NCBI GenBank assembly: GCA_965224275.1
Contig: CBDCYR010000005.1
Coordinates: 62,001-126,000 of the forward strand
DNA: 64,000 nt
Origin: CAUZWH01 sp965224275
Lineage (GTDB): Bacteria > Pseudomonadota > Alphaproteobacteria > SHVV01
Direction of reading: 5' to 3'
Part shown: in pieces, positions 56,469 through 64,000 of the stretch
Layout of the letters: every line of letters begins with the position of its first letter
How positions within the stretch are numbered: position 1 is the first letter of the stretch
The notes under the pieces: model-generated
Databases searched by the model: none
The model's input: only the letters and a program-made list of their open reading frames with translations
Told to the model about the DNA's origin: nothing
Position numbers and translations under genes: made by a program

Positions 56469-58018
56469 CGTTGTTTACGGGACCGCTTGGCTGGCCGCGT
56501 CAAGGTCCGCCAATCGACCGCTCGCGCAAAGGCGTCGGCAGCTCGGTAGATCGTGCTTTCATCCCAATGTTTGGCCACCAGCATCAGTCCGATTGGGCAG
56601 CCATCCACAATCCCGCACGGAATCGAAATCGCCGGGTGGTGTGTCAGATCGAACGGACAGGTGTTTTCGGTATTGGTCAGCGCGTTGGCGATCACGGCTT
56701 CGGGCGAGGCGTCATGTGCTGGCAACGGCTGCGCCGTCCTGGTCACGGTCGGCAACAGCAACAGGTCGACCCGCGCAAGAGCGTCGTCATAGGCCTCGCG
56801 CATTTGTCGAGCGAGATTGCGTGCCTTACCGTAATAGTGACCGTTGGTCGTGCTTCTGACGTGCTCTCCCATAAGCATGGCGACCCGGAGATTGTGTGGG
56901 ATTTCGTTGGCGTGATCACGCCATCCAGCGATTCTGTCACTCAAACTGGGAAGATAAAGACCGCCGTGGTTGGTGCCGAAGCCATTGCCCAGCATCATGT
57001 TGCTGTAGTAGCCCTCGCGCCCAAATCCAAGCCACACGCACATCGCATCGCGGTGCCACGGAATAGACACGGCCTCGACGGCAGCCCCAAGTTCAGAAAA
57101 ATACCCGGCCGCGTGCCGCACGGATTTATCGATCTCGGGCATGGCGTTGGGTTGGCCAAATCCCTCGTCAAGCACGCCGATCGTAAGATCTGAGATATCC
57201 TTTCCCAGGGCGCTGGAGTAGCGCGTGACCTTGGGATTGGGCGTTGCAAGACGCGTATCGATACCATCGGGTCCGGCGATGGCTTCGAGGAGCAAGGCAT
57301 TGCTCGCGACATCAGCGGTCATCGGTCCGGCGTGATCGACATTAAACTCTGAAGACATGATGCCGGTATAGGGCACCAGGCCATAGGTCGGCTTGAGACC
57401 ATAGAGGCCACAATGCGACGCTGGAATCCGCACCGACCCCGCCTGGTCGCCACCGATCGCCATATCGACCTCACCGGCGGCAACCAGCGCCGCGCACCCC
57501 GATGAGGAGCCACCCGTCGAGTGGCCCGGCTTGATTGGATTCTCAACCATGCCGGTAGCACTGGTGTGACTTCCGCTCGATGCCGAGAAAAATTCACAGA
57601 CAGCCTTGCCGGCGATCTCGCCACCAGCATCGAGAATACGCGTCACAACCGTTGCATCGGTCTCTGGGACATAACCTTCAAGAAACGAAGCACCGTTCAT
57701 CATCGGGACACCCGCAACGCAAACCGTATCCTTTACGACGACCCGTTTGCCGCGAAGTTTGCCGCGCGAGGCACCCTTGATGTCGGTCTTCACCAACCAC
57801 GCGTTGTAAGGGTCGTCAGCGGCAGGCGGACGATAGCCGGGCGTTCTTGGATATTTGACTTCCGGAAGGTAGTCCGGAATTTGGTCGAGCCTTCGATAGG
57901 CCGGCATCGACCGCGAGATAACGTCGCGATAACAAGCGAGTTCGTCATCTGCGAGGTCAAAACCGATCCGCTCGGCGACGCGGCGCAATTGATCTTTGGT
58001 TGGCAGGGTTACGGTCAT
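56465..58018 (-). CDS. amidase (amidase-signature family)
   Basis: 517 residues. The Ser-cisSer-Lys triad is visible: Lys in RGKRVVVKDTVCVAGVPM near 95, cis-Ser in PGHSTGGSSSGCAALVAAGE near 175 and the nucleophile in GGDQAGSVRIPASHCGLYG near 200. The length is usual for the family. It is convergent with the MBL/rubredoxin gene (four-base overlap). The substrate is unknown. Confidence 0.92.
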   Translation of the reverse strand: MTVTLPTKDQLRRVAERIGFDLADDELACYRDVISRSMPAYRRLDQIPDYLPEVKYPRTPGYRPPAADDPYNAWLVKTDIKGASRGKLRGKRVVVKDTVCVAGVPMMNGASFLEGYVPETDATVVTRILDAGGEIAGKAVCEFFSASSGSHTSATGMVENPIKPGHSTGGSSSGCAALVAAGEVDMAIGGDQAGSVRIPASHCGLYGLKPTYGLVPYTGIMSSEFNVDHAGPMTADVASNALLLEAIAGPDGIDTRLATPNPKVTRYSSALGKDISDLTIGVLDEGFGQPNAMPEIDKSVRHAAGYFSELGAAVEAVSIPWHRDAMCVWLGFGREGYYSNMMLGNGFGTNHGGLYLPSLSDRIAGWRDHANEIPHNLRVAMLMGEHVRSTTNGHYYGKARNLARQMREAYDDALARVDLLLLPTVTRTAQPLPAHDASPEAVIANALTNTENTCPFDLTHHPAISIPCGIVDGCPIGLMLVAKHWDESTIYRAADAFARAVDWRTLTRPAKRSRKQR

Positions 58019-58076
58019 ACATTCCTCCTGGCGAGATCGTTACTCTGCCGCGAATTGCTGGCACGGAGGAAAGAAA

Positions 58077-58102
58077 AACCGCCACCCCGAGGGGTGGCGG
58101 TT
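58077..58102 (-). terminator. rho-independent terminator of the 65-residue zinc-ribbon gene
   Basis: AACCGCCACCCC-GAG-GGGTGGCGGTT is a perfect stem-loop. On the minus strand it is followed by TTTTTCTTTC, the expected T-tract. It lies between the zinc-ribbon stop at 58153 and the amidase start, so it terminates the small gene and separates the two transcripts. Confidence 0.85.
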
Positions 58103-58152
58103 CGAGACCCGGGACTGTCGGAAATCTCTACATAGTAGGCAAAGACAGTGCG

Positions 58153-58350
58153 CTAGGCGGCAACTTCTGCCACGCTTGCTTCGATACGCTGCCTGTCAAT
58201 ACCGTACCAACTGGCGAGAAGTGTCAGGAGCGCTCCTTTGCGACCGCAGTTTGCGCAGCGAACTTCGGGAGCATAGGCCTCCACGAAGATTGTCTCGCCA
58301 CAACGGCAGTCAACGAGCATTCCCTTCCAGATTTGTTCGACGATTTTCAC
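58153..58350 (-). CDS. small four-cysteine zinc-ribbon protein, unknown
   Basis: 65 residues with a GTG start behind GAGGTGA. It has two Cys pairs, DCRCGE and VRCANCGRKG, that could bind one zinc, then a helix-like tail. I do not recognise the family. The gene has its own good terminator, which supports it being expressed as a separate unit. It is divergent from the GlcG operon. Confidence 0.6.
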   Translation of the reverse strand: MKIVEQIWKGMLVDCRCGETIFVEAYAPEVRCANCGRKGALLTLLASWYGIDRQRIEASVAEVAA

Positions 58351-58505
58351 AGTTCACCTCGACGGCTGACAAAAATGCTTATCAAGCCATAGAGCGCTGC
58401 AAGCGATGTGCCAGCGCCGATTGGCAACGCAGGCACCCGATTCGTGGTTAAATATTCCTTAGCGCCCGCGCGGTGCCCAAATCCAACCAACAAGGAGACC
58501 AACCG

Positions 58506-58952
58506 ATGCCCGATGTCGTTCCGCATCTGAGATTGACCCAGGAAGGGGCACTCAAACTGCTCGACGCGGCAGTCGCAAAGGCCGAAGAAAACAAAACACC
58601 CATGTGCATCGCGGTCGTCGACGACGGTGGCAATCTGCTGGCATTCGTACGCATGAACGGCGCCAAAATTCACAGCATCGACACGTCAATTTCGAAAGCC
58701 CGCACGGCGGTATCAACCCGCAACCAAACCGGCGGCATTCCCTACGAACTAAGTATGAAGCTCGCGCTGGCCAGTGGCGGCAGGTACACAAATCTCAATG
58801 CCGGCTTGCCCATCATCGTTGATGGCCACGTGATCGGTGGCATCGGCGCCGGATCGGGCAGCGGGGCGGAGGACCTGGAGGTTACAAAGGCAGCCGTTGC
58901 CGTGATCGAGGGTAGCCAGCGTTTCGATGCTGCGGAGGCTTACCCGGCTTGA
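58506..58952 (+). CDS. GlcG/HbpS-family heme-binding-like protein
   Basis: 148 residues from the ATG at 58506 behind AGGAGA. LTQEGALKLLDAAVAKAEEN, MCIAVVDDGGNLLAFVRMNG and GGLP-like GLPIIVDGHVIGGIGAGSGS are the GlcG (DUF336) motifs. Family members bind heme or corrinoids or accompany oxidoreductases; the role here is not known. It overlaps the following lipoprotein gene if that uses its TTG start. Confidence 0.85.
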   Translation: MPDVVPHLRLTQEGALKLLDAAVAKAEENKTPMCIAVVDDGGNLLAFVRMNGAKIHSIDTSISKARTAVSTRNQTGGIPYELSMKLALASGGRYTNLNAGLPIIVDGHVIGGIGAGSGSGAEDLEVTKAAVAVIEGSQRFDAAEAYPA

Positions 58953-58954
58953 AG

Positions 58955-59230
58955 ATGTCGCGCTTGAACTTGGCTCGACGGCAACTGGCGGGGCTGTTTG
59001 TGGTCGTGATGTTGCTCGGTGGTTGCGACGGCGTTGGCCTGCTCGCGACCGGCGGCTCATCGAGTGGCGTCAACTTTGGCCTGTCCCTAGATCTCGATCT
59101 GCTCCGCTTCGGAGACAAATCGGCCAAACCAGACAAAGCGGACCCACCCGAAACGACGGTAGATGCCGCCGACAAACCCGCCAAGAGTGGCCAGGAGAAA
59201 GCCGAGGAGAATAGCGAGGAGGCGCCATGA
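58955..59230 (+). CDS. small lipoprotein with charged tail
   Basis: 91 residues from the ATG at 58955 (a TTG at 58949 is also possible). The signal ends FVVVMLLGGC, a lipobox, followed by a short Gly/Ser segment and a low-complexity Lys/Asp/Glu-rich tail (DKSAKPDKADPPETTVDAAD). No known domain. Its stop overlaps the dioxygenase start (ATGA), so it belongs to that operon. Confidence 0.65.
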   Translation: MSRLNLARRQLAGLFVVVMLLGGCDGVGLLATGGSSSGVNFGLSLDLDLLRFGDKSAKPDKADPPETTVDAADKPAKSGQEKAEENSEEAP

Positions 59231-60279
59231 TTTTTCGTCAGTTGTTCGACAATGTTTCGTCGACCTACACCTATCTGATGGCGAGTCGGCGCGGCGCCGA
59301 GGCGCTGATCATCGATCCCGTCTACGAGCGTGTTGAGCACTATCTCAGATTGCTCGAAGAGCTCGATCTCAAACTCGCCAAGGCCGTCGATACCCATGTC
59401 CATGCCGATCACATCACGGGCCTTGGCGAGCTCCGCGACCGCACCAAATGCATCACCGTGATGGGCCTGACATCCAGCGTTGACGTGGTGTCGATGCGCG
59501 TCGATGGGGGCGACGTCATCGAGGTCGAGGGGATATGCCTGGAGGTCATTCATACCCCCGGCCACACCAACGATTCCTATTGCTTCAAGATGCCCGATCG
59601 CGTGTTCACGGGCGATACCTTGCTGATCCGCGGCACCGGCCGCACCGATTTCCAGCACGGAGACCCCGCCGATGCCTACCACTCGCTATTCAGCAAATTG
59701 CTGACGTTGCCGGACGAAACCTTGGTCTACCCCGGCCACGATTACAAAGGTGACACGGTCAGCACGATCGGTGAGGAGCGTGCATATAATCCGCGATTGC
59801 AGGTTCAGTCGGCTGAGGAATATGTCGCGTTGATGAACAACCTCAACTTGGCCAATCCGAAGATGATGGATGTCGCGGTGCCGGCCAACCAGCGCATCGG
59901 CGTTCGGCAAACCGCTGACGGTGACGAAACCTGGTCGGTCGCGGCCGGCCAGGCATTGGGCGAGATCGGGACTGAGGACGTCCTCCTGGTCGACCTTCGC
60001 GACACCTCAGAGCGAACCCGCGACGGTGTCATTCCGGGCTCGGTTCACGTCCCCTATGCCGATGTCGATCCGGCCGTGCGTCCGGGCGGCCTGGTTCACT
60101 ACGAGGCGATACAGGGTGCGAAACGCATCATGTATTATTGCGCCTTCGGCGAAAGATCAGCGCTCGCCGTGCAAACTTCACGTGACGCCGGGCTGTTCAA
60201 TGTGTGTCATATCGTAGGCGGAATCGGCGCTTGGAAAGAGGTCGGCGGCGACATCGACATGCCGACGTCGTTAACTTAG
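59227..60279 (+). CDS. persulfide dioxygenase-rhodanese fusion
   Basis: 350 residues. The N-terminal ETHE1-type metallo-beta-lactamase domain has AVDTHVHADHITGLGELR (metal ligands) with IHTPGHTNDSYCF and VFTGDTLLIRGTGRTDF. From ~240 a rhodanese domain (LLVDLRDTSERTRDGVIPGS) holds its active-site Cys in MYYCAFGERSAL. Together they would oxidise glutathione persulfide to sulfite and transfer sulfane sulfur to form thiosulfate, as in other natural fusions. No sulfide:quinone reductase is in the window. Confidence 0.9.
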   Translation: MIFRQLFDNVSSTYTYLMASRRGAEALIIDPVYERVEHYLRLLEELDLKLAKAVDTHVHADHITGLGELRDRTKCITVMGLTSSVDVVSMRVDGGDVIEVEGICLEVIHTPGHTNDSYCFKMPDRVFTGDTLLIRGTGRTDFQHGDPADAYHSLFSKLLTLPDETLVYPGHDYKGDTVSTIGEERAYNPRLQVQSAEEYVALMNNLNLANPKMMDVAVPANQRIGVRQTADGDETWSVAAGQALGEIGTEDVLLVDLRDTSERTRDGVIPGSVHVPYADVDPAVRPGGLVHYEAIQGAKRIMYYCAFGERSALAVQTSRDAGLFNVCHIVGGIGAWKEVGGDIDMPTSLT

Positions 60280-60296
60280 CGGCCGCGTCCAAACCC

Positions 60297-61148
60297 CTAC
60301 CGTGCGCCGCGCGCGTTGGGAAAAAACGCCTGCTGCCCGTGAATTCGAAACGAGGCGATAGCCGCCTGACCTTCCGCCGATAGCAGCCACGCGACGAAAT
60401 CACGCGCGAGATCCGATCGAACATGCGGGTGGCGCGCAGCATTAACCGGGATAACACCGTATTGGTTATGGAGGTTTGGATCTCCGGATAGCTGAATTTC
60501 GAGATCCTGCTTGTTGGCAAAACTCAGCCATGTTGCTCGATCGCTCAAGGTGAACGCACCCAGCGCGGCCGCAACGTTGAGGGTTGCCCCCATGCCGCTC
60601 CCGGTTTCACGATACCAAGTACCGCTCGCGAAGCGCGGGTCGACGCCGGCAGCAGCCCACAAGGCCATTTCCTTCTTGTGCGTTCCGCTATCGTCGCCAC
60701 GCGAAACAAACAATTCGTTGTCGCGCGCGATCCGCCCGAGCGCATCGACGACGTCGCGGCCCCTGGATCGCGCCGTATTTGGTCCGACGATCACGAAATC
60801 GTTGGACATCACATCATACCGGCGGGTGCCGAACCCGCCTGCGACGAAGGCGTCTTCCGAATCTCGATGGTGGACCAGCAGGACATCGGCATCGCCGCGC
60901 TGGGCAATCCGAATTGCCTGCCCGGTACCGACCGCGACAACCCGTACGGAAATTCCCGTTTGTTTCTCGAAGCGCGGCAGGATATGGGCAAACAGGCCCG
61001 AATTTTCGGTCGAGGTCGTCGACGCCAAGACGATGAAGCGTTGTTTGGCATAGCCAAAATCGGCGGCGATAACAAAACCAAACAAGACCGCTGAGAGAAT
61101 CGCCGCCGAGACGGCAGCGCCTGCCGCGGTGCTCGCGATCCTCACCAA
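60297..61148 (-). CDS. tupA: tungstate ABC transporter substrate-binding protein TupA
   Basis: 283 residues from a TTG overlapping the tupC end (a GTG one codon on is also possible). The signal peptide covers about 34 residues. FIVLASTTSTENSGLFAHIL is the TupA signature that contacts the oxyanion. VSRGDDSGTHKKEMALWAAA and YRETGSGMGATLNVAAAL complete the binding site. TupA is tungstate-selective rather than a molybdate ModA. Confidence 0.9.
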   Translation of the reverse strand: MVRIASTAAGAAVSAAILSAVLFGFVIAADFGYAKQRFIVLASTTSTENSGLFAHILPRFEKQTGISVRVVAVGTGQAIRIAQRGDADVLLVHHRDSEDAFVAGGFGTRRYDVMSNDFVIVGPNTARSRGRDVVDALGRIARDNELFVSRGDDSGTHKKEMALWAAAGVDPRFASGTWYRETGSGMGATLNVAAALGAFTLSDRATWLSFANKQDLEIQLSGDPNLHNQYGVIPVNAARHPHVRSDLARDFVAWLLSAEGQAAIASFRIHGQQAFFPNARGAR

Positions 61149-61918
61149 ACGAGACGGCCCTCAATGAACGCACGGGCATCGACGCTACGCGGTGCGGAAA
61201 AAAACGCGTCCGACGGTGCGTGCTCGACCGAACGCCCCCGACACAGGAAGAGAACATCATCGGACACGCGGCGCGCCTGCGCCATGTCGTGCGTCGTCAT
61301 GACGACCTTCGTACCGGCTTGATGAACCCGCATTAAAAGCTCTTCGATGGTGCGCGTGGCGCTGGGATCAAGGTTCGCCGTCGGTTCGTCGAGGAACAGG
61401 ACTTGCGGCCGCGTAACCCAGGCACGCGCAATCGCGACCCTCTGTTGCTCACCGAATGATAGCCACCGCGCCGGCCGTTTTGCGAAACGAGCGAGCCCGG
61501 CCAGGGCCAGTGCTTCGCCTACGATTTCGTGGCGCTCGCGACGCGGAATACGACGGAGTTTGAGGGCGTATTCGACATTTGCCCTTACCGATCGCCGTAG
61601 CATGACCGGGCGTTGAAAAACCATCGCCTGATACCGCTTGGCGGCCTTGCCGTACGGACCATTCCATGCGATCTCGCCGCTGCTCGGCGCGATCAGGCCG
61701 TGCGCCAGCTTCAAGGTGAGCGTCTTACCGCAACCGTTAGGGCCGAGAATGACCGTGAAGGTTGCCGGATCGATACGAAAGTTCAGTCGATCGAGCAACT
61801 GATTGGCGCCAACGTTCAGCGAAACATCGCGAAACGCGAGCGGCAGGATACCAACGGAACCGGCATCGAGCCCTTTGTGTCGGTTGCGGACATCGTCGAG
61901 GGAAAAAATTTGACTCAT
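61142..61918 (-). CDS. tupC: tungstate ABC transporter ATP-binding protein
   Basis: 258 residues. Walker A is ILGPNGCGKTLTLKLAHGL near 62, the signature LSFGEQQRVAIARAW near 155, Walker B VLFLDEPTANLDPSAT and the H-loop VVMTTHDMAQAR. It lies between tupB and tupA and supplies energy to the importer. Its stop overlaps tupA. Confidence 0.9.
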   Translation of the reverse strand: MSQIFSLDDVRNRHKGLDAGSVGILPLAFRDVSLNVGANQLLDRLNFRIDPATFTVILGPNGCGKTLTLKLAHGLIAPSSGEIAWNGPYGKAAKRYQAMVFQRPVMLRRSVRANVEYALKLRRIPRRERHEIVGEALALAGLARFAKRPARWLSFGEQQRVAIARAWVTRPQVLFLDEPTANLDPSATRTIEELLMRVHQAGTKVVMTTHDMAQARRVSDDVLFLCRGRSVEHAPSDAFFSAPRSVDARAFIEGRLVW

Positions 61919-61929
61919 CGAAACCTCTT

Positions 61930-62640
61930 CTAGACCGCGCTATGGCGCGGCGCCGTACCCTCGTTCACCAGGAACACTGTCGCGTTCACCACCACCGAGA
62001 GCAGCACCAGTAAGAATCCGAGACCGAGGGCAAGCCCAAGATCGCCGCGACTCGTTTCGAGCGCAATCGCCGTTGTCATGACCCGCGTCAGATGATCGAT
62101 ATTCCCGCCGACGATGATAACCGCACCGACCTCCGCGCTGGCACGCCCAAACCCCGCCAGCACCGATGTTCCGAGTTGCGCCCGCGCGTCCCATAGGAGC
62201 GTGGGAATGGCTGAGCGGCGGTCGGCGCCGAAGGAACGCAACTGATCGGCATATTCGACCCACAATTCCTCGATGATCTGCCGGCTCAAGGCGGCAATGA
62301 TCGGGGTTACCAGCACCGTCTGGGCGATGATCATGGCCGTGGGTGTATACAGTAAACCGAACACGCCAAGCGGTCCGGAGCGGGATAGCAGCAAATAGAC
62401 CGCGAGCCCGACGACCACTGGCGGTAGGCCCATCAGCGCGTTGATCAGCACTACCGAACCCGTGCGTCCGGGAAACCGAAACAACGCGATCGCGGCCCCC
62501 AACGGCAACCCGATGATCGCCGCAATTGCCACCGCTGCCAGGCTGACTCGCAGCGACAAGCCGACGACCTCGATTAGGCTGGGGTCTAAGGTGTAGACCA
62601 GCCGCGTCGCGCTCGCGAATGCCTGGGTAAATTCGTCCAT
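61930..62640 (-). CDS. tupB: tungstate ABC transporter permease
   Basis: 236 residues with about five to six membrane helices and the EAA-like loop LWVEYADQLRSFGADRRSA. It is the first gene of the tupBCA operon; the stop is 11 bases from tupC. No riboswitch or binding-protein operator was recognised upstream, where a VOC gene lies only 35 bases away. Confidence 0.9.
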   Translation of the reverse strand: MDEFTQAFASATRLVYTLDPSLIEVVGLSLRVSLAAVAIAAIIGLPLGAAIALFRFPGRTGSVVLINALMGLPPVVVGLAVYLLLSRSGPLGVFGLLYTPTAMIIAQTVLVTPIIAALSRQIIEELWVEYADQLRSFGADRRSAIPTLLWDARAQLGTSVLAGFGRASAEVGAVIIVGGNIDHLTRVMTTAIALETSRGDLGLALGLGFLLVLLSVVVNATVFLVNEGTAPRHSAV

Positions 62641-62675
62641 TTAGTCGAACCGCGCGTTAATGCAGAATCGAGTTG

Positions 62676-63128
62676 TCACGAACCCGGTTGGATAAACTCG
62701 ATGGTGAGGCCATCGTCGTTGGTCGCATAAACGATCCGGCGACCCGCGTTAGGGCCCTTGTCGGAGGTTTGGATGGGTCCGTGGGCCTGATAGCCGTGCG
62801 CCTGGGCGGCGACCATCGCAGCCTCGATATTGTCAACATCGAGCGCTATATGGGTGAAACCGGAATCGCATGGCCGTCCCTGGATTCGGCCTCGATCCGG
62901 CGGGTTGTCGTACTCGATAAACTCGAGGCGGTGGCCCGGGGCGTCAACGAACACCACTGTGATCGATGCACCGGGAACGCCCGTCACCTCCGATGCCATC
63001 TTCGGATCCCGTGTTAGCTTCTCGGTTGCCGGAAACCCGAGGACGTCACGATAAAACGCCAGGGTTTGATCCAGATTGGACACGGTAAAGCTCGTGTGAT
63101 TGGTACCCAACACCCTAAATTCCGCCAT
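62676..63128 (-). CDS. VOC-family (glyoxalase-like) protein
   Basis: 150 residues from the ATG at 63128; an in-frame extension to 63185 is less likely. RVLGTNHTSFTVSNLDQTLA holds the first His, HRLEFIEYDNP the Glu, SGFTHIALDVDNIEAAMVAA the second His and DGLTIEFIQPG the last Glu. It resembles methylmalonyl-CoA-epimerase/dioxygenase-like VOC proteins. The substrate is unknown; it may be co-transcribed with tupBCA. Confidence 0.8.
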   Translation of the reverse strand: MAEFRVLGTNHTSFTVSNLDQTLAFYRDVLGFPATEKLTRDPKMASEVTGVPGASITVVFVDAPGHRLEFIEYDNPPDRGRIQGRPCDSGFTHIALDVDNIEAAMVAAQAHGYQAHGPIQTSDKGPNAGRRIVYATNDDGLTIEFIQPGS

Positions 63129-63269
63129 TGTGGCCTCTCGCTCCCGCGTTGCGAACCGCACCATAACATTTCTCTCCGTCACCACTTAACCAGCGCGATC
63201 CGCCATTGATGATGGCGAGACTCTCCCCCATCATGGGTAGATGCAATCGAGAGGCACTTGGAGGAATCG

Positions 63270-64000
63270 ATGTCACAAACACAGGTGAGCGACCACAGTG
63301 GCCCCGGTTATCCCCTTCATCCCGGATATTCGGTCGATGTTGAGGTGAGCCCGCGTCAAGTCCGCGTTATTTTTGCCAGCGAAGAAATCGTCAGGACGAC
63401 CGGTGCGTTGCTCGTACATGAGACCGCGCACGTACCGGTCTACTATTTTCCGCAGGCCGATGTGCGGATGGATTTGATGACGCGAACCGACCACAGCACG
63501 AATTGCCCGTTCAAGGGGGACGCGTCCTATTGGACGATCGCGATCGGTGATCAGGTTTCTGAAAACGCGGTGTGGAGTTACCTCGATCCTTACGTCGAGG
63601 TTCCTGAGATCAAGGACCACGTGGCCTTCTACTGGAACAAGATGGATGCCTGGTTCGAGGAAGACGAAGAAATCTTCGTTCACGCGCGCGACCCTTACAA
63701 ACGGATCGACGCCGTGCCATCGCGACGCGAAGTAAAAATAACGGTTGGCCGTGAAATCGTCGCCCAGTCGACCAATGCCCACTTCTTATTCGAGACCGGC
63801 CTGCCGACCCGCTACTACCTGCCCCGGAGCGACGTTCGGACAGACCTCCTGACATCCGCCGACACCAGCACCCGGTGCCCTTACAAGGGGATCGCCGCGT
63901 ATTACGACCTAACGCTCGGTGACCAGACCTACGATGATTTGGTGTGGACCTATCCCGATCCCATCGCCGAGTGCCCAAAAATCAAAGATTTGCTCTGCTT
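63270..64000 (+). CDS. tandem DUF427 protein, partial at the right edge
   Basis: From the ATG at 63270 behind GGAGGAATCG the frame is open to the end of the window (243 codons). It contains two DUF427 repeats: TNCPFKGDASYWTIAIGDQV in the first (~residue 75) and TRCPYKGIAAYYDLTLGDQT in the second (~210). Each is preceded by VPVYYFPQADVRMDLM or TRYYLPRSDVRTDLL. DUF427 proteins are small cytoplasmic proteins of unknown function, common in proteobacteria and actinobacteria. The stop lies outside the window. Confidence 0.85.
   Translation, partial: MSQTQVSDHSGPGYPLHPGYSVDVEVSPRQVRVIFASEEIVRTTGALLVHETAHVPVYYFPQADVRMDLMTRTDHSTNCPFKGDASYWTIAIGDQVSENAVWSYLDPYVEVPEIKDHVAFYWNKMDAWFEEDEEIFVHARDPYKRIDAVPSRREVKITVGREIVAQSTNAHFLFETGLPTRYYLPRSDVRTDLLTSADTSTRCPYKGIAAYYDLTLGDQTYDDLVWTYPDPIAECPKIKDLLC

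Noticed and set aside
1..64000. CRISPR arrays, prophage, rRNA or tRNA genes
   Set aside because: No regularly spaced short repeats, phage structural genes or cloverleaf-like sequence were seen on reading through the window.

Overview
The window reads as the chromosome of a fairly GC-rich alphaproteobacterium, probably of an uncultured Rhodospirillales-like lineage. This rests on gene content and order: rsmE/gshA divergent from ubiA, a UbiA/UbiD ubiquinone pair, a lipid A block (msbA-acyltransferase-waaA-lpxK-lpxL), xseA-DUF2093-M23, the DUF3035 lipoprotein beside lspA-ileS and paired M16 peptidases, a MutL with its own endonuclease motif, and tupABC. No rRNA, tRNA or CRISPR array was seen.

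Layout. 1-4.5 kb: gshA (partial), rsmE, ubiA, a YGSN-motif protein and ubiD. 4.5-9.9 kb: a mobile-element pile-up with a 293-bp palindromic MITE-like element, two head-to-tail IS5-type copies, and an IS1595-family element with a passenger gene that sits inside a class III nucleotide cyclase gene. 10.5-22 kb: SDR, PmbA/TldE, a broken inositol-phosphatase-type gene, a molybdopterin oxidoreductase and the lipid A block. 22-28 kb: acyl-CoA genes (a frameshifted enoyl-CoA hydratase, an ADP-forming acyl-CoA synthetase, a haloacid dehalogenase) and a metallo-beta-lactamase/cyclic-nucleotide-binding protein. 28.4-41.6 kb: an M23 peptidase split by a third IS5 copy, DUF2093, xseA, purD, a kinase-like/acyl-CoA dehydrogenase pair, tadA, a C26 amidotransferase, rluB-rsmD, mutL and pgi. 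41.7-43.1 kb: an IS481-family element inserted in the edge of the second MITE copy. 43-52.5 kb: two M16 peptidases, a DUF3035 lipoprotein, lspA-ileS, a VOC protein, ribF and a lone flagellin. 52.7-64 kb: AtuA-DUF4387-MFS-MBL/rubredoxin operon, amidase, a small zinc ribbon, GlcG-lipoprotein-persulfide dioxygenase operon, tupABC, a VOC protein and a DUF427 protein (partial).

How it fits together. Most genes are housekeeping: envelope lipid A and outer-membrane biogenesis, ubiquinone, DNA repair and RNA modification. Between them lie small catabolic modules: AtuA/DUF4387, acyl-CoA synthetase/hydratase, kinase/ACAD and sulfide oxidation. The tungstate transporter may supply the molybdopterin oxidoreductase, but that is inference.

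The most striking property is decay plus mobility. Seven genes are visibly broken: two by insertion sequences with reconstructable junctions, four by 1-2 base indels in short repeats, and one by an in-frame stop. The IS5 copies are nearly identical. Either this genome is in a young phase of IS expansion and pseudogenisation, or some of the indels are sequencing errors; read-level data would decide. The least described items are the MITE, the IS1595 passenger gene, and the two unusual multidomain metallo-beta-lactamase-fold proteins.
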